Assembly (NCBI RefSeq): GCF_020700235.1
Contig: NZ_CP085301.1
Location: 3,534,001-3,598,000, forward strand
Direction of reading: 5' to 3'
DNA length: 64,000 nt
Source: Haladaptatus pallidirubidus
GTDB taxonomy: Archaea > Halobacteriota > Halobacteria > Halobacteriales > Haladaptataceae
Shown: positions 7,769 to 15,731 of the stretch, piece by piece
Layout: each line of letters starts with the position of its first letter
Numbering within the stretch: position 1 is the stretch's first letter
Notes under the pieces: model-generated
What the model was told of the DNA's origin: nothing
Seen by the model: only the letters and a program-made list of their open reading frames with translations
The model's database searches: none
Program-made: the position numbers and the translations under genes

Positions 7769-9043
7769 ATGACACGTAACGACGATGGATCCGATTTATT
7801 CGGCTCAAAAGTAAATAGACGCACATATATTAAATCTGGTCTTCTTGGCCTTTCCTCAGCTGTCGGAATGCTCTCGGCGACACCGCTCGCATCCGCGCAA
7901 CGCTCCGACTACACGATTCGAACTGGGACGAGCGAAGAGACCACCGTGTACGTCCGCGAGGCAGACGCGGACGGGCCGACGGTGATGGTCGTCGGCGGAA
8001 TGCACGGCGACGAGGCAAACGGCTACACGGCGGCGCAAAAGATTGCAAACTGGCGCATTGACGCTGGGAAACTCGTCGTCCTTCCGGAAGCGAACGTCAA
8101 AGCAATTCAGATCGATTCTCGAACCTGCAACGGAACCGATCTTAACAGACAGTTCCCGACCGGGTCGGAACCGACGACCGCCCTCGCCCGCGAAATCTGG
8201 AACGTGGTGGTTTCGGAAAACATCGACTTCCTCTTCGACCTGCACAGCTCCTACGGCATCTACAGCTCCGACGACGGTGGCGTCGGGCAGGGAATCTTTT
8301 CGACCCGAGCGGGCGATGCGACCGGCCACCGGAAGCAACTCGTCTCGTACTTGAACGAAAACTACGTTTCCGATTCGACGTACGACTACTCGGGCTACTC
8401 CAGCAGTGACGGGTCGAGTCCGATGCTCAAGCACAAGGTGGGGGCCGACCTCGACACGGGCGCAATCATCTTCGAGGCGACCCGTAAGAACGGCCGTCCG
8501 CTCTCCCAGCAGGTCAGGGAGACGACAGCCGCAGTGCAGGAATTCCTCCAGCGATTCGGCCTCATCCACGAGACGGTTTCGTACAGTCAGGACGTAATCG
8601 CGGCCAATACAGCCGAAGATACGAACGCAAAGCAGTCCGGTCTGCGATTCGATATTGCGAACACGTTCGGACAGGACGTCCGCATCACCGACCTCGAAAT
8701 CGACCCCCACAACTCCGCCATCGACCAACTCCGCGACCACTCCTACGGCGAAGGGCAGTGGGTTAGCGAACTGTTCATCGACGCCGACGTACAGAACGGC
8801 GTGACGGACATCAACAACGGCGTTTCGCTCCCCTGCTCTATCGACCTCGACTGGGACGGCCACAGCACTGACGCGTCCAACGACGCGATTCTCTCCCCCG
8901 GGTCGTTCGGCACCGTTTCGCTCTACGAGTTCAAATCGAACGGTTCACCCGTCGATATGGTCGGCGAGAACGTCGAAATCACCATCGACTACACGCTCAG
9001 TGACGGCGCAAGTGGCAGTCGGACGTTCATGCTGTTGCTCTGA
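7769..9043 (+). CDS. exported succinylglutamate desuccinylase/aspartoacylase-type (M14-like) zinc hydrolase
   Basis: 424 residues. The N-terminus has NRRTYIKSGLLGLSSAVGMLSA followed by ASAQ, a twin-arginine signal with a likely cleavage site. The catalytic part begins with VVGGMHGDEANGY, where His79 and Glu82 are the zinc pair of the M14/AspA fold, then RTCNGTDLNRQFP (substrate-binding Arg/Asn-Arg) and FDLHSSYG with the third zinc ligand His159. Residues from about 290 form a beta-rich C-terminal domain of unknown role. Such enzymes cut amide or peptide bonds; the substrate cannot be read from the sequence. A long AT-rich promoter region lies upstream (7610-7760). Confidence 0.85.
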   Translation: MTRNDDGSDLFGSKVNRRTYIKSGLLGLSSAVGMLSATPLASAQRSDYTIRTGTSEETTVYVREADADGPTVMVVGGMHGDEANGYTAAQKIANWRIDAGKLVVLPEANVKAIQIDSRTCNGTDLNRQFPTGSEPTTALAREIWNVVVSENIDFLFDLHSSYGIYSSDDGGVGQGIFSTRAGDATGHRKQLVSYLNENYVSDSTYDYSGYSSSDGSSPMLKHKVGADLDTGAIIFEATRKNGRPLSQQVRETTAAVQEFLQRFGLIHETVSYSQDVIAANTAEDTNAKQSGLRFDIANTFGQDVRITDLEIDPHNSAIDQLRDHSYGEGQWVSELFIDADVQNGVTDINNGVSLPCSIDLDWDGHSTDASNDAILSPGSFGTVSLYEFKSNGSPVDMVGENVEITIDYTLSDGASGSRTFMLLL

Positions 9044-9175
9044 ATTCTGCCGAAAATCACATCGATTAGCTATTTTGACGGCGATTTGCGTTCATTGCGC
9101 TTTGATTCGGCGATTTCGGAACTCCTCTCGAACGGCAGCCCAAACCCTTAGCTTTCGGTGTTGTTCGTGGTAAAA

Positions 9176-9445
9176 ACGGGCCGGGCGCGATTTGAACACA
9201 CGGTCGGACGTGCTCATTTCATTGGGCGCGACTTCCCTGCGATTCAAATCGTGCCTGCCGGTTCACTCACTGATTCGCTTCGCTCATCAGTTCGTTGTAC
9301 GGGCCGGGCGCGATTTGAACACACGGTCGGACGTGCTCATTTCATTGGGCGCGACTTCCCTGCGATTCAAATCGTGCCTGCCGGTTCACTCACTGATTCG
9401 CTTCGCTCATCAGTTCGTTGTACGGGCCGGGCGCGATTTGAACAC
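9176..9445. repeat. two 123-bp tandem repeats copying the tRNA-Lys 3' end
   Basis: Two copies (9176-9298 and 9299-9421), identical as far as I can read, are followed by a third start that is the real tRNA-Lys 3' end (9422-9445). Each unit starts with about 24 bases identical to the T-arm/acceptor end of tRNA-Lys, in the same orientation, and about 60 bases later carries a degenerate copy in the opposite orientation (TTCAAATCGTGCCTGCCGG). It also contains the small hairpin ACTGAT/ATCAGT. The unit length is a multiple of three, so open frames run through it, but they are not genes. The layout suggests attachment-site duplication by elements that target tRNA-Lys. Confidence 0.9.
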
Positions 9446-9496
9446 GCGACCGTCTGATTAAGAGTCAGACGCTCTGCCTAACTGAGCTACCGGCCC
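9423..9496 (-). tRNA. tRNA-Lys (CTT)
   Basis: 74 bases without intron. Acceptor GGGCCGG pairs with CCGGCCC, D arm GCTCAGTTAGGCAGAGC, anticodon stem GTCTGA/TCAGAC around the loop CTCTTAA (anticodon CTT), T arm GCGTGTTCAAATCGCGC, discriminator G. CCA is not encoded. Its 3' end is repeated twice downstream. Confidence 0.97.
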
Positions 9497-9915
9497 AACG
9501 CATTCTGAAAATGCGTGGTGTGACGTAAATACGTTTCCTTTCAGAACGCGGTCGTGCGTTTTGCGGGCGATTTCACGCCGGAGAACGGTCGAATAATCGC
9601 GTCGCTCTCGGCGTGGAAAACGTCGCGCGAAGTTCGTGGGTGTGGAACGTTTCGCCTTCTGCAGAGACTGTCGCGCCCGCGAAAATTTTCAAGTCCGCGT
9701 GAAAAACCGACCATCGGAGTCGGGTTGTCGGGAGAGTGGTCAGTTGTATAAGTGGATTTAATATCATTTATTTGGATATTTTTGGCGATAGATACAGTTT
9801 CGAAATGGTGAGGAAAACACGGCGTCGGGCTGGTTTCGCGCCTGCTTCGGGAGGATTAAGTACCGCCCCGGAAAACGGGCCAATAGTAATGAGCGCCGGG
9901 ATAACAATCTCCTCG
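9497..9915. other. region between tRNA-Lys and the DHH gene
   Basis: About 420 bases. It must contain the tRNA-Lys promoter next to 9497 and, around 9740-9800, an AT-rich segment (ATTTAATATCATTTATTTGG) upstream of the DHH gene. The frame of the DHH gene is open back to 9736, but that extension has no family similarity and a non-haloarchaeal composition. No other gene is supported. Confidence 0.45.
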
Positions 9916-11334
9916 ATGTCTACATACGCTATTCTGGGGTGCGGGAGCGTCGGCTACGCCGTCGCCGAGGAACTCGTCGAACAGGGCAAAGAAGTCCTCA
10001 TCGTAGACCGAGATACCGACCGCGTCGAGGCGCTCCGCGACCAAGACTTGAACGCCCAGGCGGGCGACATCGTCGATGAGTCAGTCGCAGAAGTCGTCGA
10101 CGACCGCGATGTCGTCCTCATTCTTTCGTCGGACGTGACCGCGAACAAGAAAGCCGTCTCGAACCTCCAAGACGGCAACGACGAGCGATTCATCGTCGTC
10201 CGAGCGAGCGACCCCGTTTCCGCGGACGAGCTCACCGAATTGGGCGCGGACGTGGTTATCAACCCCTCGACCGTCATCGCCAATTCGGCGCTTCGGTCGC
10301 TCGAATCCGGCGAGTTGGAGTACAAAGCGCGCCAGTTGTCCGCGGTCATCGAGGATTCCTCGGAGAAACTCGCAATCCTCACGCACGACAATCCCGACCC
10401 GGATTCCATCGCCAGCGCCGCCGCGCTACAGACGATTGCCGAGAGTCTCGGCGTCGAAGCCGATATCCTCTATCTCGGCGAAATCGGCCATCAGGAGAAT
10501 CGCGCGTTCGTCAACCTTCTCGGCATCGAACTACTCCAGCGCGACGAGATGGACATCAGCGAGTACGACACATTCGCGCTCGTCGACCACATGCGGGCGA
10601 CGGAGCCCGAGCTCGACCATCCCGTCGATATTCTCATCGACCACTACGAACCGGAGGGCGAGTACGAGGCGGAGTTCTCCGACGTTCGCCCGAACGTCAG
10701 TTCGACCTCGACCATCATGACGAAGTACGTACAGGAGTTCGATATCAACCTCAGCGAGGAGGTTGCGACCGCACTCTTGTACGGTATTCGCGCTGAAACA
10801 CTCGACTTCAAACGCGACACGACGCCCGCCGACCTCACCGCCGCGGCCTACCTCTACCCCTTCGCGAACCACGACACGCTCGAACAGGTGGAGTCACCCT
10901 CGATGTCGCCCGAAACGCTCGACGTGCTGGCCGAGGCGATTACCAGTCGAGACGTGCAGGGAAGTCATCTCGTCAGCAGCGCGGGATTCATCCGCGACCG
11001 GGACGCACTGACGCAGGCCGCACAACATCTGCTCAATCTAGAAGGTATCACGACGACGGCTGTGTTCGGTATCGCCGACGACACCATCTACCTCGCGGCC
11101 CGGTCGAAGGACATTCGACTGAATATCGGCAACGTCCTGCAGGATGCCTTCGAGGATATCGGCGAGGCCGCGGGCCACTCCACGCAGGCGAGCGCGGAGA
11201 TTCCGCTCGGTATCTTCACCGGCATCGAATCCAACGAGAACAATCGAGATACGTTGCTGGCGCTCACCGAGGAAGCGGTCAAAAAGAAACTGTTCGACGC
11301 GATGGGCGTTGACGGCGAGACGAACGGGAACTAG
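9916..11334 (+). CDS. TrkA-N + DHH-family phosphoesterase
   Basis: 472 residues with the start chosen at ATG 9916 because MSTYAILGCGSVGYAVAEELVEQG opens directly with a Rossmann GxGxxG motif. Residues 1-130 form a TrkA-N nucleotide-binding domain (VDRDTDRVEAL binds the ribose). Residues from about 150 form a DHH phosphoesterase: HDNPDPDSIASA at 157-168, DHM at 224-226 and LIDHYEPEGE with Asp242-His243-Tyr244, where most relatives have DHH. A DHHA1-like end follows (AVFGIADDTIYLAARSKD). Such fusions probably hydrolyse small nucleotides or dinucleotides under control of a bound cofactor; the substrate is unknown. The stop overlaps that of the convergent PRC-barrel gene. Confidence 0.85.
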   Translation: MSTYAILGCGSVGYAVAEELVEQGKEVLIVDRDTDRVEALRDQDLNAQAGDIVDESVAEVVDDRDVVLILSSDVTANKKAVSNLQDGNDERFIVVRASDPVSADELTELGADVVINPSTVIANSALRSLESGELEYKARQLSAVIEDSSEKLAILTHDNPDPDSIASAAALQTIAESLGVEADILYLGEIGHQENRAFVNLLGIELLQRDEMDISEYDTFALVDHMRATEPELDHPVDILIDHYEPEGEYEAEFSDVRPNVSSTSTIMTKYVQEFDINLSEEVATALLYGIRAETLDFKRDTTPADLTAAAYLYPFANHDTLEQVESPSMSPETLDVLAEAITSRDVQGSHLVSSAGFIRDRDALTQAAQHLLNLEGITTTAVFGIADDTIYLAARSKDIRLNIGNVLQDAFEDIGEAAGHSTQASAEIPLGIFTGIESNENNRDTLLALTEEAVKKKLFDAMGVDGETNGN

Positions 11335-11624
11335 ACGACCGCTTCTTCTTCTTCTTCCTCGGAGCCTTTCATCCGTTCGACGACATCGTTTACGAGGATT
11401 ACGTCGCCTACGGCGCGTACCCAGCGATACGGCACGATGACGCCGCGGCCGGGTTCGATTCGGCTTCCGAACAGTTCGTCGTTGATTCCGCCCAACGCGA
11501 GACCGGTTACGGCGGTTTCGTCCAAGTTAAGGCGAACGTCGTCCACTTCGCCAACGAACACGCCGTTGTTGGAGTACACCTCCCGTCCGACAAGGGTCGT
11601 GATTTCCTCAGGGGATCCGTCCAT
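11331..11624 (-). CDS. PRC-barrel domain protein
   Basis: 97 residues, MDGSPEEITTLVGREVYSNNGVFVGEVDDVRLNLDE: a single PRC-barrel, the small beta-barrel also found at the end of RimM and photosynthetic reaction centre H chains. The C-terminus is a run of Glu (GSEEEEEEAVV) encoded by a GAA repeat. Archaeal stand-alone PRC-barrel proteins have been linked to RNA processing or cell division, but no role can be read here. Its last codons overlap the stop of the convergent DHH gene by two bases. Confidence 0.8.
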   Translation of the reverse strand: MDGSPEEITTLVGREVYSNNGVFVGEVDDVRLNLDETAVTGLALGGINDELFGSRIEPGRGVIVPYRWVRAVGDVILVNDVVERMKGSEEEEEEAVV

Positions 11625-11699
11625 ATGCACGAAGATTGTATGGGCGGGTCTTAACTCTTGGTAGACGTTTCACGACCGCTCGACGACAGTTCCGTTCGA

Positions 11700-12833
11700 T
11701 TACAGTTCGTCCAACACGGAACCGAAGACCTCCAGTCCCTCTTCGACCGATTGTCCGTCGAGTCCAAGACTCAGACGGAACCGCTCTCTATCGTCGAAAA
11801 ACCGCCCCGGAACGATCAGTACGCCCTCCTCCCACGCCGCCTCGGAAACGTCGTCCCCGTCCGCCGACTCGTGCTGGAAAAAGCCGTAGGTACATCCGGC
11901 GGTGGCGGTTCCGGTGAGATCGTCGCGACCCGAGACGAACTCCGACAGCAGTTCCCGGTTTTCGATGATTCGTTCCCTCGACTGCTCCGCGAGTTGGATG
12001 TCGCTGTAGAGTGCCCGCCGGGCCAACGCCACGGCAGGTCCGGAAACCGCAGGAACGTGGTGCATAATCGACCGGGCGCGAGAGACGAACTCGGCGTCCG
12101 CGACCAGCCACCCGATTCGAACTGAACCAAATCCGTGGAACTTCGTCAGCGAGTTCGTGACGACCGTGTTCGGAAGTCCCGCGGCGGTTGGTCCGCCGAA
12201 AACCGACGGGTCGTCGTTCTCGCAGAAGGGCGCGTACACCTCGTCTACGATAAGAGACGCGCCGTTGTCGGCGGCAGCGCTGCTCGCATCGGCGATAGTT
12301 TCTCGCTCGGCACGATTCCCACTCGGGTTGTGGCGGTTCGTGACGACGATACAGCGCGTGTCGTCTGTCGTCGCCCCCGAAACTCGACCCGGGTCGAGCG
12401 CGTAGTCGTTTTCCTGCAGTCTGTAAAATCGGTCTACCGTCGCACCCAACCCCCTCGGCGTGGCCACGAGCGGTTCGTATCCCGGTTTTTCGACCAGTAC
12501 GCGAGGATTCTGCTGCCCCGCCGAATCGTCCGTATCGGTTTCCACCGAATTTAGTTCTTCACCCGCGTCGTTGAGTGCGGCGGCCACCGCGAGGAAATTC
12601 GCGTGTGTCGCCCCTGCCGTGACGAGAACGTTTTCGGATTCCACCTCGTAGCCTTCGGCGATGATGTTCTCCAATTCGACGTTTTCCGGCGGTGCCGGAA
12701 GGTCGGCAAGGTCCGGTGGCACGACACCGTCCGGGTCGGGAAACGGTCTGCGAAGGTCGCTCGACCCGAGGTCGTATTTCGCGGAGTCGGGTCGCCCGGA
12801 AATCCAGTCGAGGTATTCGATATCGGGGAACAC
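11700..12833 (-). CDS. PLP-dependent class I/II aminotransferase
   Basis: 377 residues. Fold-type I layout: LVTAGATHANFLA cofactor loop near residue 90, VTNRHNPSGN in the middle, LIVDEVYAPF with the conserved Asp, and the Schiff-base Lys231 in SLTKFHGFGSVRIGW. The C-terminal domain ends with RFRLSLGLDGQSVEEGLEVF. It transfers amino groups between an amino acid and a 2-oxo acid in the cytoplasm; the specific substrate is not readable. It stands alone, with the PRC-barrel gene behind it on the same strand. Confidence 0.88.
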   Translation of the reverse strand: MFPDIEYLDWISGRPDSAKYDLGSSDLRRPFPDPDGVVPPDLADLPAPPENVELENIIAEGYEVESENVLVTAGATHANFLAVAAALNDAGEELNSVETDTDDSAGQQNPRVLVEKPGYEPLVATPRGLGATVDRFYRLQENDYALDPGRVSGATTDDTRCIVVTNRHNPSGNRAERETIADASSAAADNGASLIVDEVYAPFCENDDPSVFGGPTAAGLPNTVVTNSLTKFHGFGSVRIGWLVADAEFVSRARSIMHHVPAVSGPAVALARRALYSDIQLAEQSRERIIENRELLSEFVSGRDDLTGTATAGCTYGFFQHESADGDDVSEAAWEEGVLIVPGRFFDDRERFRLSLGLDGQSVEEGLEVFGSVLDEL

Positions 12834-12921
12834 GTAAACTGCTACGGGAACAGATGTAATAATAGTCCGGAAGCCCGCAAACTGCGGTGGAAATCGAGTG
12901 AATTGAGAACGGTGGTCTTCG

Positions 12922-13053
12922 CTACTCGTCGCTCGGCATCGTCATCGGCATCGATCCGGCGTTTGCCGACAGCGAGTCGAACTGCTCGTGGACGTTGTCA
13001 GCCATCGGGTACGATATGCGATACCGCTCGCGGACCGTCTCCCCCCTCGTCAT
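12922..13053 (-). CDS. 43-residue acidic small protein
   Basis: ATG at 13051-13053 and TAG at 12922-12924 give MTRGETVRERYRISYP followed by MADNVHEQFDSLSANAGSMP and a short acidic end. Codon use is typical for the genome and the sequence is free of low-quality runs, so it is probably real although short. No family recognised. It lies between the aminotransferase gene and the 44-residue peptide gene. Confidence 0.45.
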   Translation of the reverse strand: MTRGETVRERYRISYPMADNVHEQFDSLSANAGSMPMTMPSDE

Positions 13054-13440
13054 AGTTCGAATCGCATCTGCAATGGACACTATCCGGTGGTGGATTTCAT
13101 GGATGGGTACGACAATCTTGTGTTTCGAACAGTTATCTACTCCAAACTAACCGCCACCCTGCGGGCTACATCGAGATACGTCCCCGTCCTTTTCGACGGT
13201 TTGAGTTCGGCAGTAGACGGGAGTAATTGGTGATTACTCATACGAACTGAGCACATTGAGGGAGTACTGAGGTGTCTCGTCAAATGGGGGTGACGTTGAA
13301 TTCGATATCGTTCCGTTATACGCTTTCCCTTTTTCGGTAGGGCGTGGTTTCTCTTACGACGCGAGGAGAAAGTATAATTTATTTCCCTTCTAGAGTATTT
13401 AGATAAAGCTATTCTCGATGCCTCCCACGTAACGGATGCG
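13054..13440. other. intergenic region with promoter of the 44-aa peptide gene
   Basis: About 390 bases without a supported gene. Near its right end, TATAATTTATTT at 13373-13384 preceded by a purine-rich BRE-like stretch makes a strong archaeal promoter candidate, leaving a leader of about 30 bases before ATG 13441. Confidence 0.45.
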
Positions 13441-13575
13441 ATGACCGAAAGCAATGACACGTTAACGACGTATCTCGCGGAGAATCCACGAATGATTGGC
13501 GTCCTGTTCACCATCTGCCTGCTACTCACCCAGGCGGGGAACGCGGCGGCCGCCGGCGGCGGAACGATTCGATAG
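13441..13575 (+). CDS. 44-residue single-helix peptide (DUF7503-like)
   Basis: The peptide begins MTESNDTLTTYLAENPRM, followed by one hydrophobic helix (IGVLFTICLLLTQAG) and an Ala/Gly-rich end, NAAAAGGGTIR. It matches my recollection of a family of haloarchaeal mini-proteins of the same length and layout (DUF7503). The hydrophobic stretch could be a membrane anchor or a signal with an AAA cleavage site. It has its own promoter and ends 12 bases from the stop of the convergent CHAT protease gene. In this context it may be substrate, effector or signal of the protease locus; that is inference. Confidence 0.75.
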   Translation: MTESNDTLTTYLAENPRMIGVLFTICLLLTQAGNAAAAGGGTIR

Positions 13576-13587
13576 AAGTCGAATTTT

Positions 13588-15660
13588 TTACAGCGATTCG
13601 AGGTCGAGGTCGGTCGACCAACTGAATTCCCCATCGACGACGAGCGGTATCTGTTCGAGGCGGAGGAACCGACGTAACGTTTCCCCGTTCACGCGGAACG
13701 TTCCGATGTCCCCGCCGCTCAGGAAGTACGTTTCGATGTCGTCGATGAATGGGGTGAAAACAGATCCCATACCGGAATCGACTGTCGGATACGTCGTTAT
13801 TCGCAATTCGTACTCGTCGCCGCCGGTATCGAAGTGACAGAGGTACGGTGTACCGCTCTCGCTTTGGGCGATTTCGATACTCCCGTCGCCGACCACGATG
13901 TACTGGTTTCCGACTAGCCGTTGTTCCCGGGCAATCGAAAGGGTGGAGCGAAGGGAAAACCCGCGGTTCAACAGCCGGGCGATGGTTCGTCCGATCTTAA
14001 TCGCGGTTTTGTTCGCGATTTCGCTGTACGTGACGATTCCGCCGATGCTCCCAGAGTTGATGAGTTCCACTCCCAGTTCGTACGAGCGGCATCCATTCAG
14101 GAGGAACGTATCGACCGCGACATCGTCTATCGACTCCGCGCTGAGTCCGCCGTCGTGACAGACGAACTCGCCGTCGTTGCTGTGACCGATGTAGTGTAAG
14201 AAATCCGTCGGAGTAGTGAGCACCGATTCCAGTTCGTCCACGGAGAGATTTCGATGAACGTCGATGTCGAACTCGAGTTCGTCCCGTTTTCCGTACAGAT
14301 TGTTCTTCGAATCGTACTCCGGGCTCATCTCCCGTTCGTTACACACCACCGTTATATCGATTCCATCGGTCGAGGACGACCGTTCGAGTTTGTTTTCGAA
14401 CGCCGATTTAATTATTTTGTTCGCGGAGACGGGCATTCCCCGGCCGAGCCACGCCCGTTCCACGGAGTCCGTTCGAGTTGGTGCCACGTACGAGCCGCGG
14501 TTCCGTCGTCGCTGTTCGCTTCGTTTCGCCTCGCTTCCGCGCAGGAAACCATCGATCGGCGTTCGAATCTCGGGTTTCGATTCCCGTCGTTGGTTTTCTT
14601 CCTTCGTCGAGACGATGGAGAGGTTGTTCGCGAGATACGGAAGCGCTTCGAGATTCGACGGTTCGTTCGTGACCGTCGTCGACAGAAGCCACGTTGGGAC
14701 TGCTTTTTCGACGGTTTCGAAGGGAATACCGAGATAGGTCTCGATTTGTTCCGGGAGGTCTTTTTCGTACAGTTCGTCGAACGCCACGTCGACGTGCGGT
14801 TCGATGGCCCGCCGTTCGTGGAGCGGTATTTGATACAACCCCTCGGTTCGAGTAACGCAGTCGAGGAACAACGACTGTTTGAGTACACGCTCGATTTCAC
14901 CCTCGAACCCTCGTTGCGGATGGTCGAGCGGGTGAACGAAGCCGCGATCCGTAACGAGTCTCGGTTCGTCACCCGGAACGACGGTCGCACCCAAATAGTA
15001 GGCGAGCGAACTCGTCGGGAAAATCATCGACAGTTCGGGCGGAAGCTCGATTCGAACGCCTGTATCCGGCGGCGATAGTCCCTCGGGAACGTGGAGTCGA
15101 TTCCCGAGCTCTATTTCGGGCGGATGTCCCCTGAGCGAGGGAAGCGACCGCTCGCAACTCGTCGTTTTCAGCGCCGAACCGAAGGTGGAAAGCGCGGTCA
15201 TCGCGTCTCGAGGAGTCGCCGTCGTCGTCACCGTCGCACCGGGCTGGTCGTGGTACGAACGCGCCCCGATTCGAATACGCGCTTCGGTGTCGAAATCGAA
15301 CTCCATCCGCTCCGTCGACGATGCTATCGTTACGCCGCTGTTCACGCGCAGATATATTCGAATCGGCGCGTTCAATTCGATCAGATACTCCCCTTGGGGA
15401 AGCTGTTCGTACGAAAAATCCTCGACTTTCGTCAACACGTCCCCGTCGATGGTTCTGATGTGGGCGATAACGACGTACGGTAACACGAGCGTGTTCGTGA
15501 CGATTTCCGCCGCGCTATCGACGGGAAAACGGAACGCGTCGGTATCGGTCGAAACCGGATCGACGGAATTCGAAGTTCGTATCGGAAACTGCCGCCGCTG
15601 AATCGGATCGATAATCGTTATCCCGGTATGGTTCGTGTTTGTACGAAATATCGGTTTCAT
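13588..15660 (-). CDS. CHAT-domain caspase-like protease
   Basis: 690 residues. The C-terminal half has the His/Cys pair of the caspase-fold CHAT domain: FLHYIGHSNDGEF with His493 in the GHS motif, then DTFLLNGCRSYELG with Cys524, followed by GSIGGIVTYSEI and ALLNRG-type helices. Between the two lies the short DGGLSAESI strand that links these motifs in CHAT proteins. Residues 1-160 are beta-rich (IRIYLRVNSGVTIASS, EFDFDTEARIRIGARSYHD) and residues 200-420 are mixed with no recognised domain. No signal peptide is seen, so it acts in the cytoplasm. The upstream HalOD1/DUF7504-like gene is 71 bases away on the same strand, so both are likely cotranscribed. Confidence 0.8.
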   Translation of the reverse strand: MKPIFRTNTNHTGITIIDPIQRRQFPIRTSNSVDPVSTDTDAFRFPVDSAAEIVTNTLVLPYVVIAHIRTIDGDVLTKVEDFSYEQLPQGEYLIELNAPIRIYLRVNSGVTIASSTERMEFDFDTEARIRIGARSYHDQPGATVTTTATPRDAMTALSTFGSALKTTSCERSLPSLRGHPPEIELGNRLHVPEGLSPPDTGVRIELPPELSMIFPTSSLAYYLGATVVPGDEPRLVTDRGFVHPLDHPQRGFEGEIERVLKQSLFLDCVTRTEGLYQIPLHERRAIEPHVDVAFDELYEKDLPEQIETYLGIPFETVEKAVPTWLLSTTVTNEPSNLEALPYLANNLSIVSTKEENQRRESKPEIRTPIDGFLRGSEAKRSEQRRRNRGSYVAPTRTDSVERAWLGRGMPVSANKIIKSAFENKLERSSSTDGIDITVVCNEREMSPEYDSKNNLYGKRDELEFDIDVHRNLSVDELESVLTTPTDFLHYIGHSNDGEFVCHDGGLSAESIDDVAVDTFLLNGCRSYELGVELINSGSIGGIVTYSEIANKTAIKIGRTIARLLNRGFSLRSTLSIAREQRLVGNQYIVVGDGSIEIAQSESGTPYLCHFDTGGDEYELRITTYPTVDSGMGSVFTPFIDDIETYFLSGGDIGTFRVNGETLRRFLRLEQIPLVVDGEFSWSTDLDLESL

Positions 15661-15731
15661 GTGCTGTCGAGAGGCGATTTCGGAACGTCGCTGCGGTCAG
15701 GGAAGCGCATTTATTTCGGTTCCGTAACGCG

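Noticed and set aside
9176..9445. CRISPR-like array
   Set aside because: The repeat unit is 123 bp with no spacers and no cas genes nearby.
9158..9461. Repetitive 'protein' with 41-residue repeats over the tRNA-Lys region
   Set aside because: The frame stays open only because the 123-bp repeat is a multiple of three; the repeat contains tRNA 3' ends and runs into the tRNA gene.
11340..11362. GAA/CTT microsatellite in the PRC-barrel gene
   Set aside because: It simply codes for the Glu-rich tail of an acidic haloarchaeal protein.
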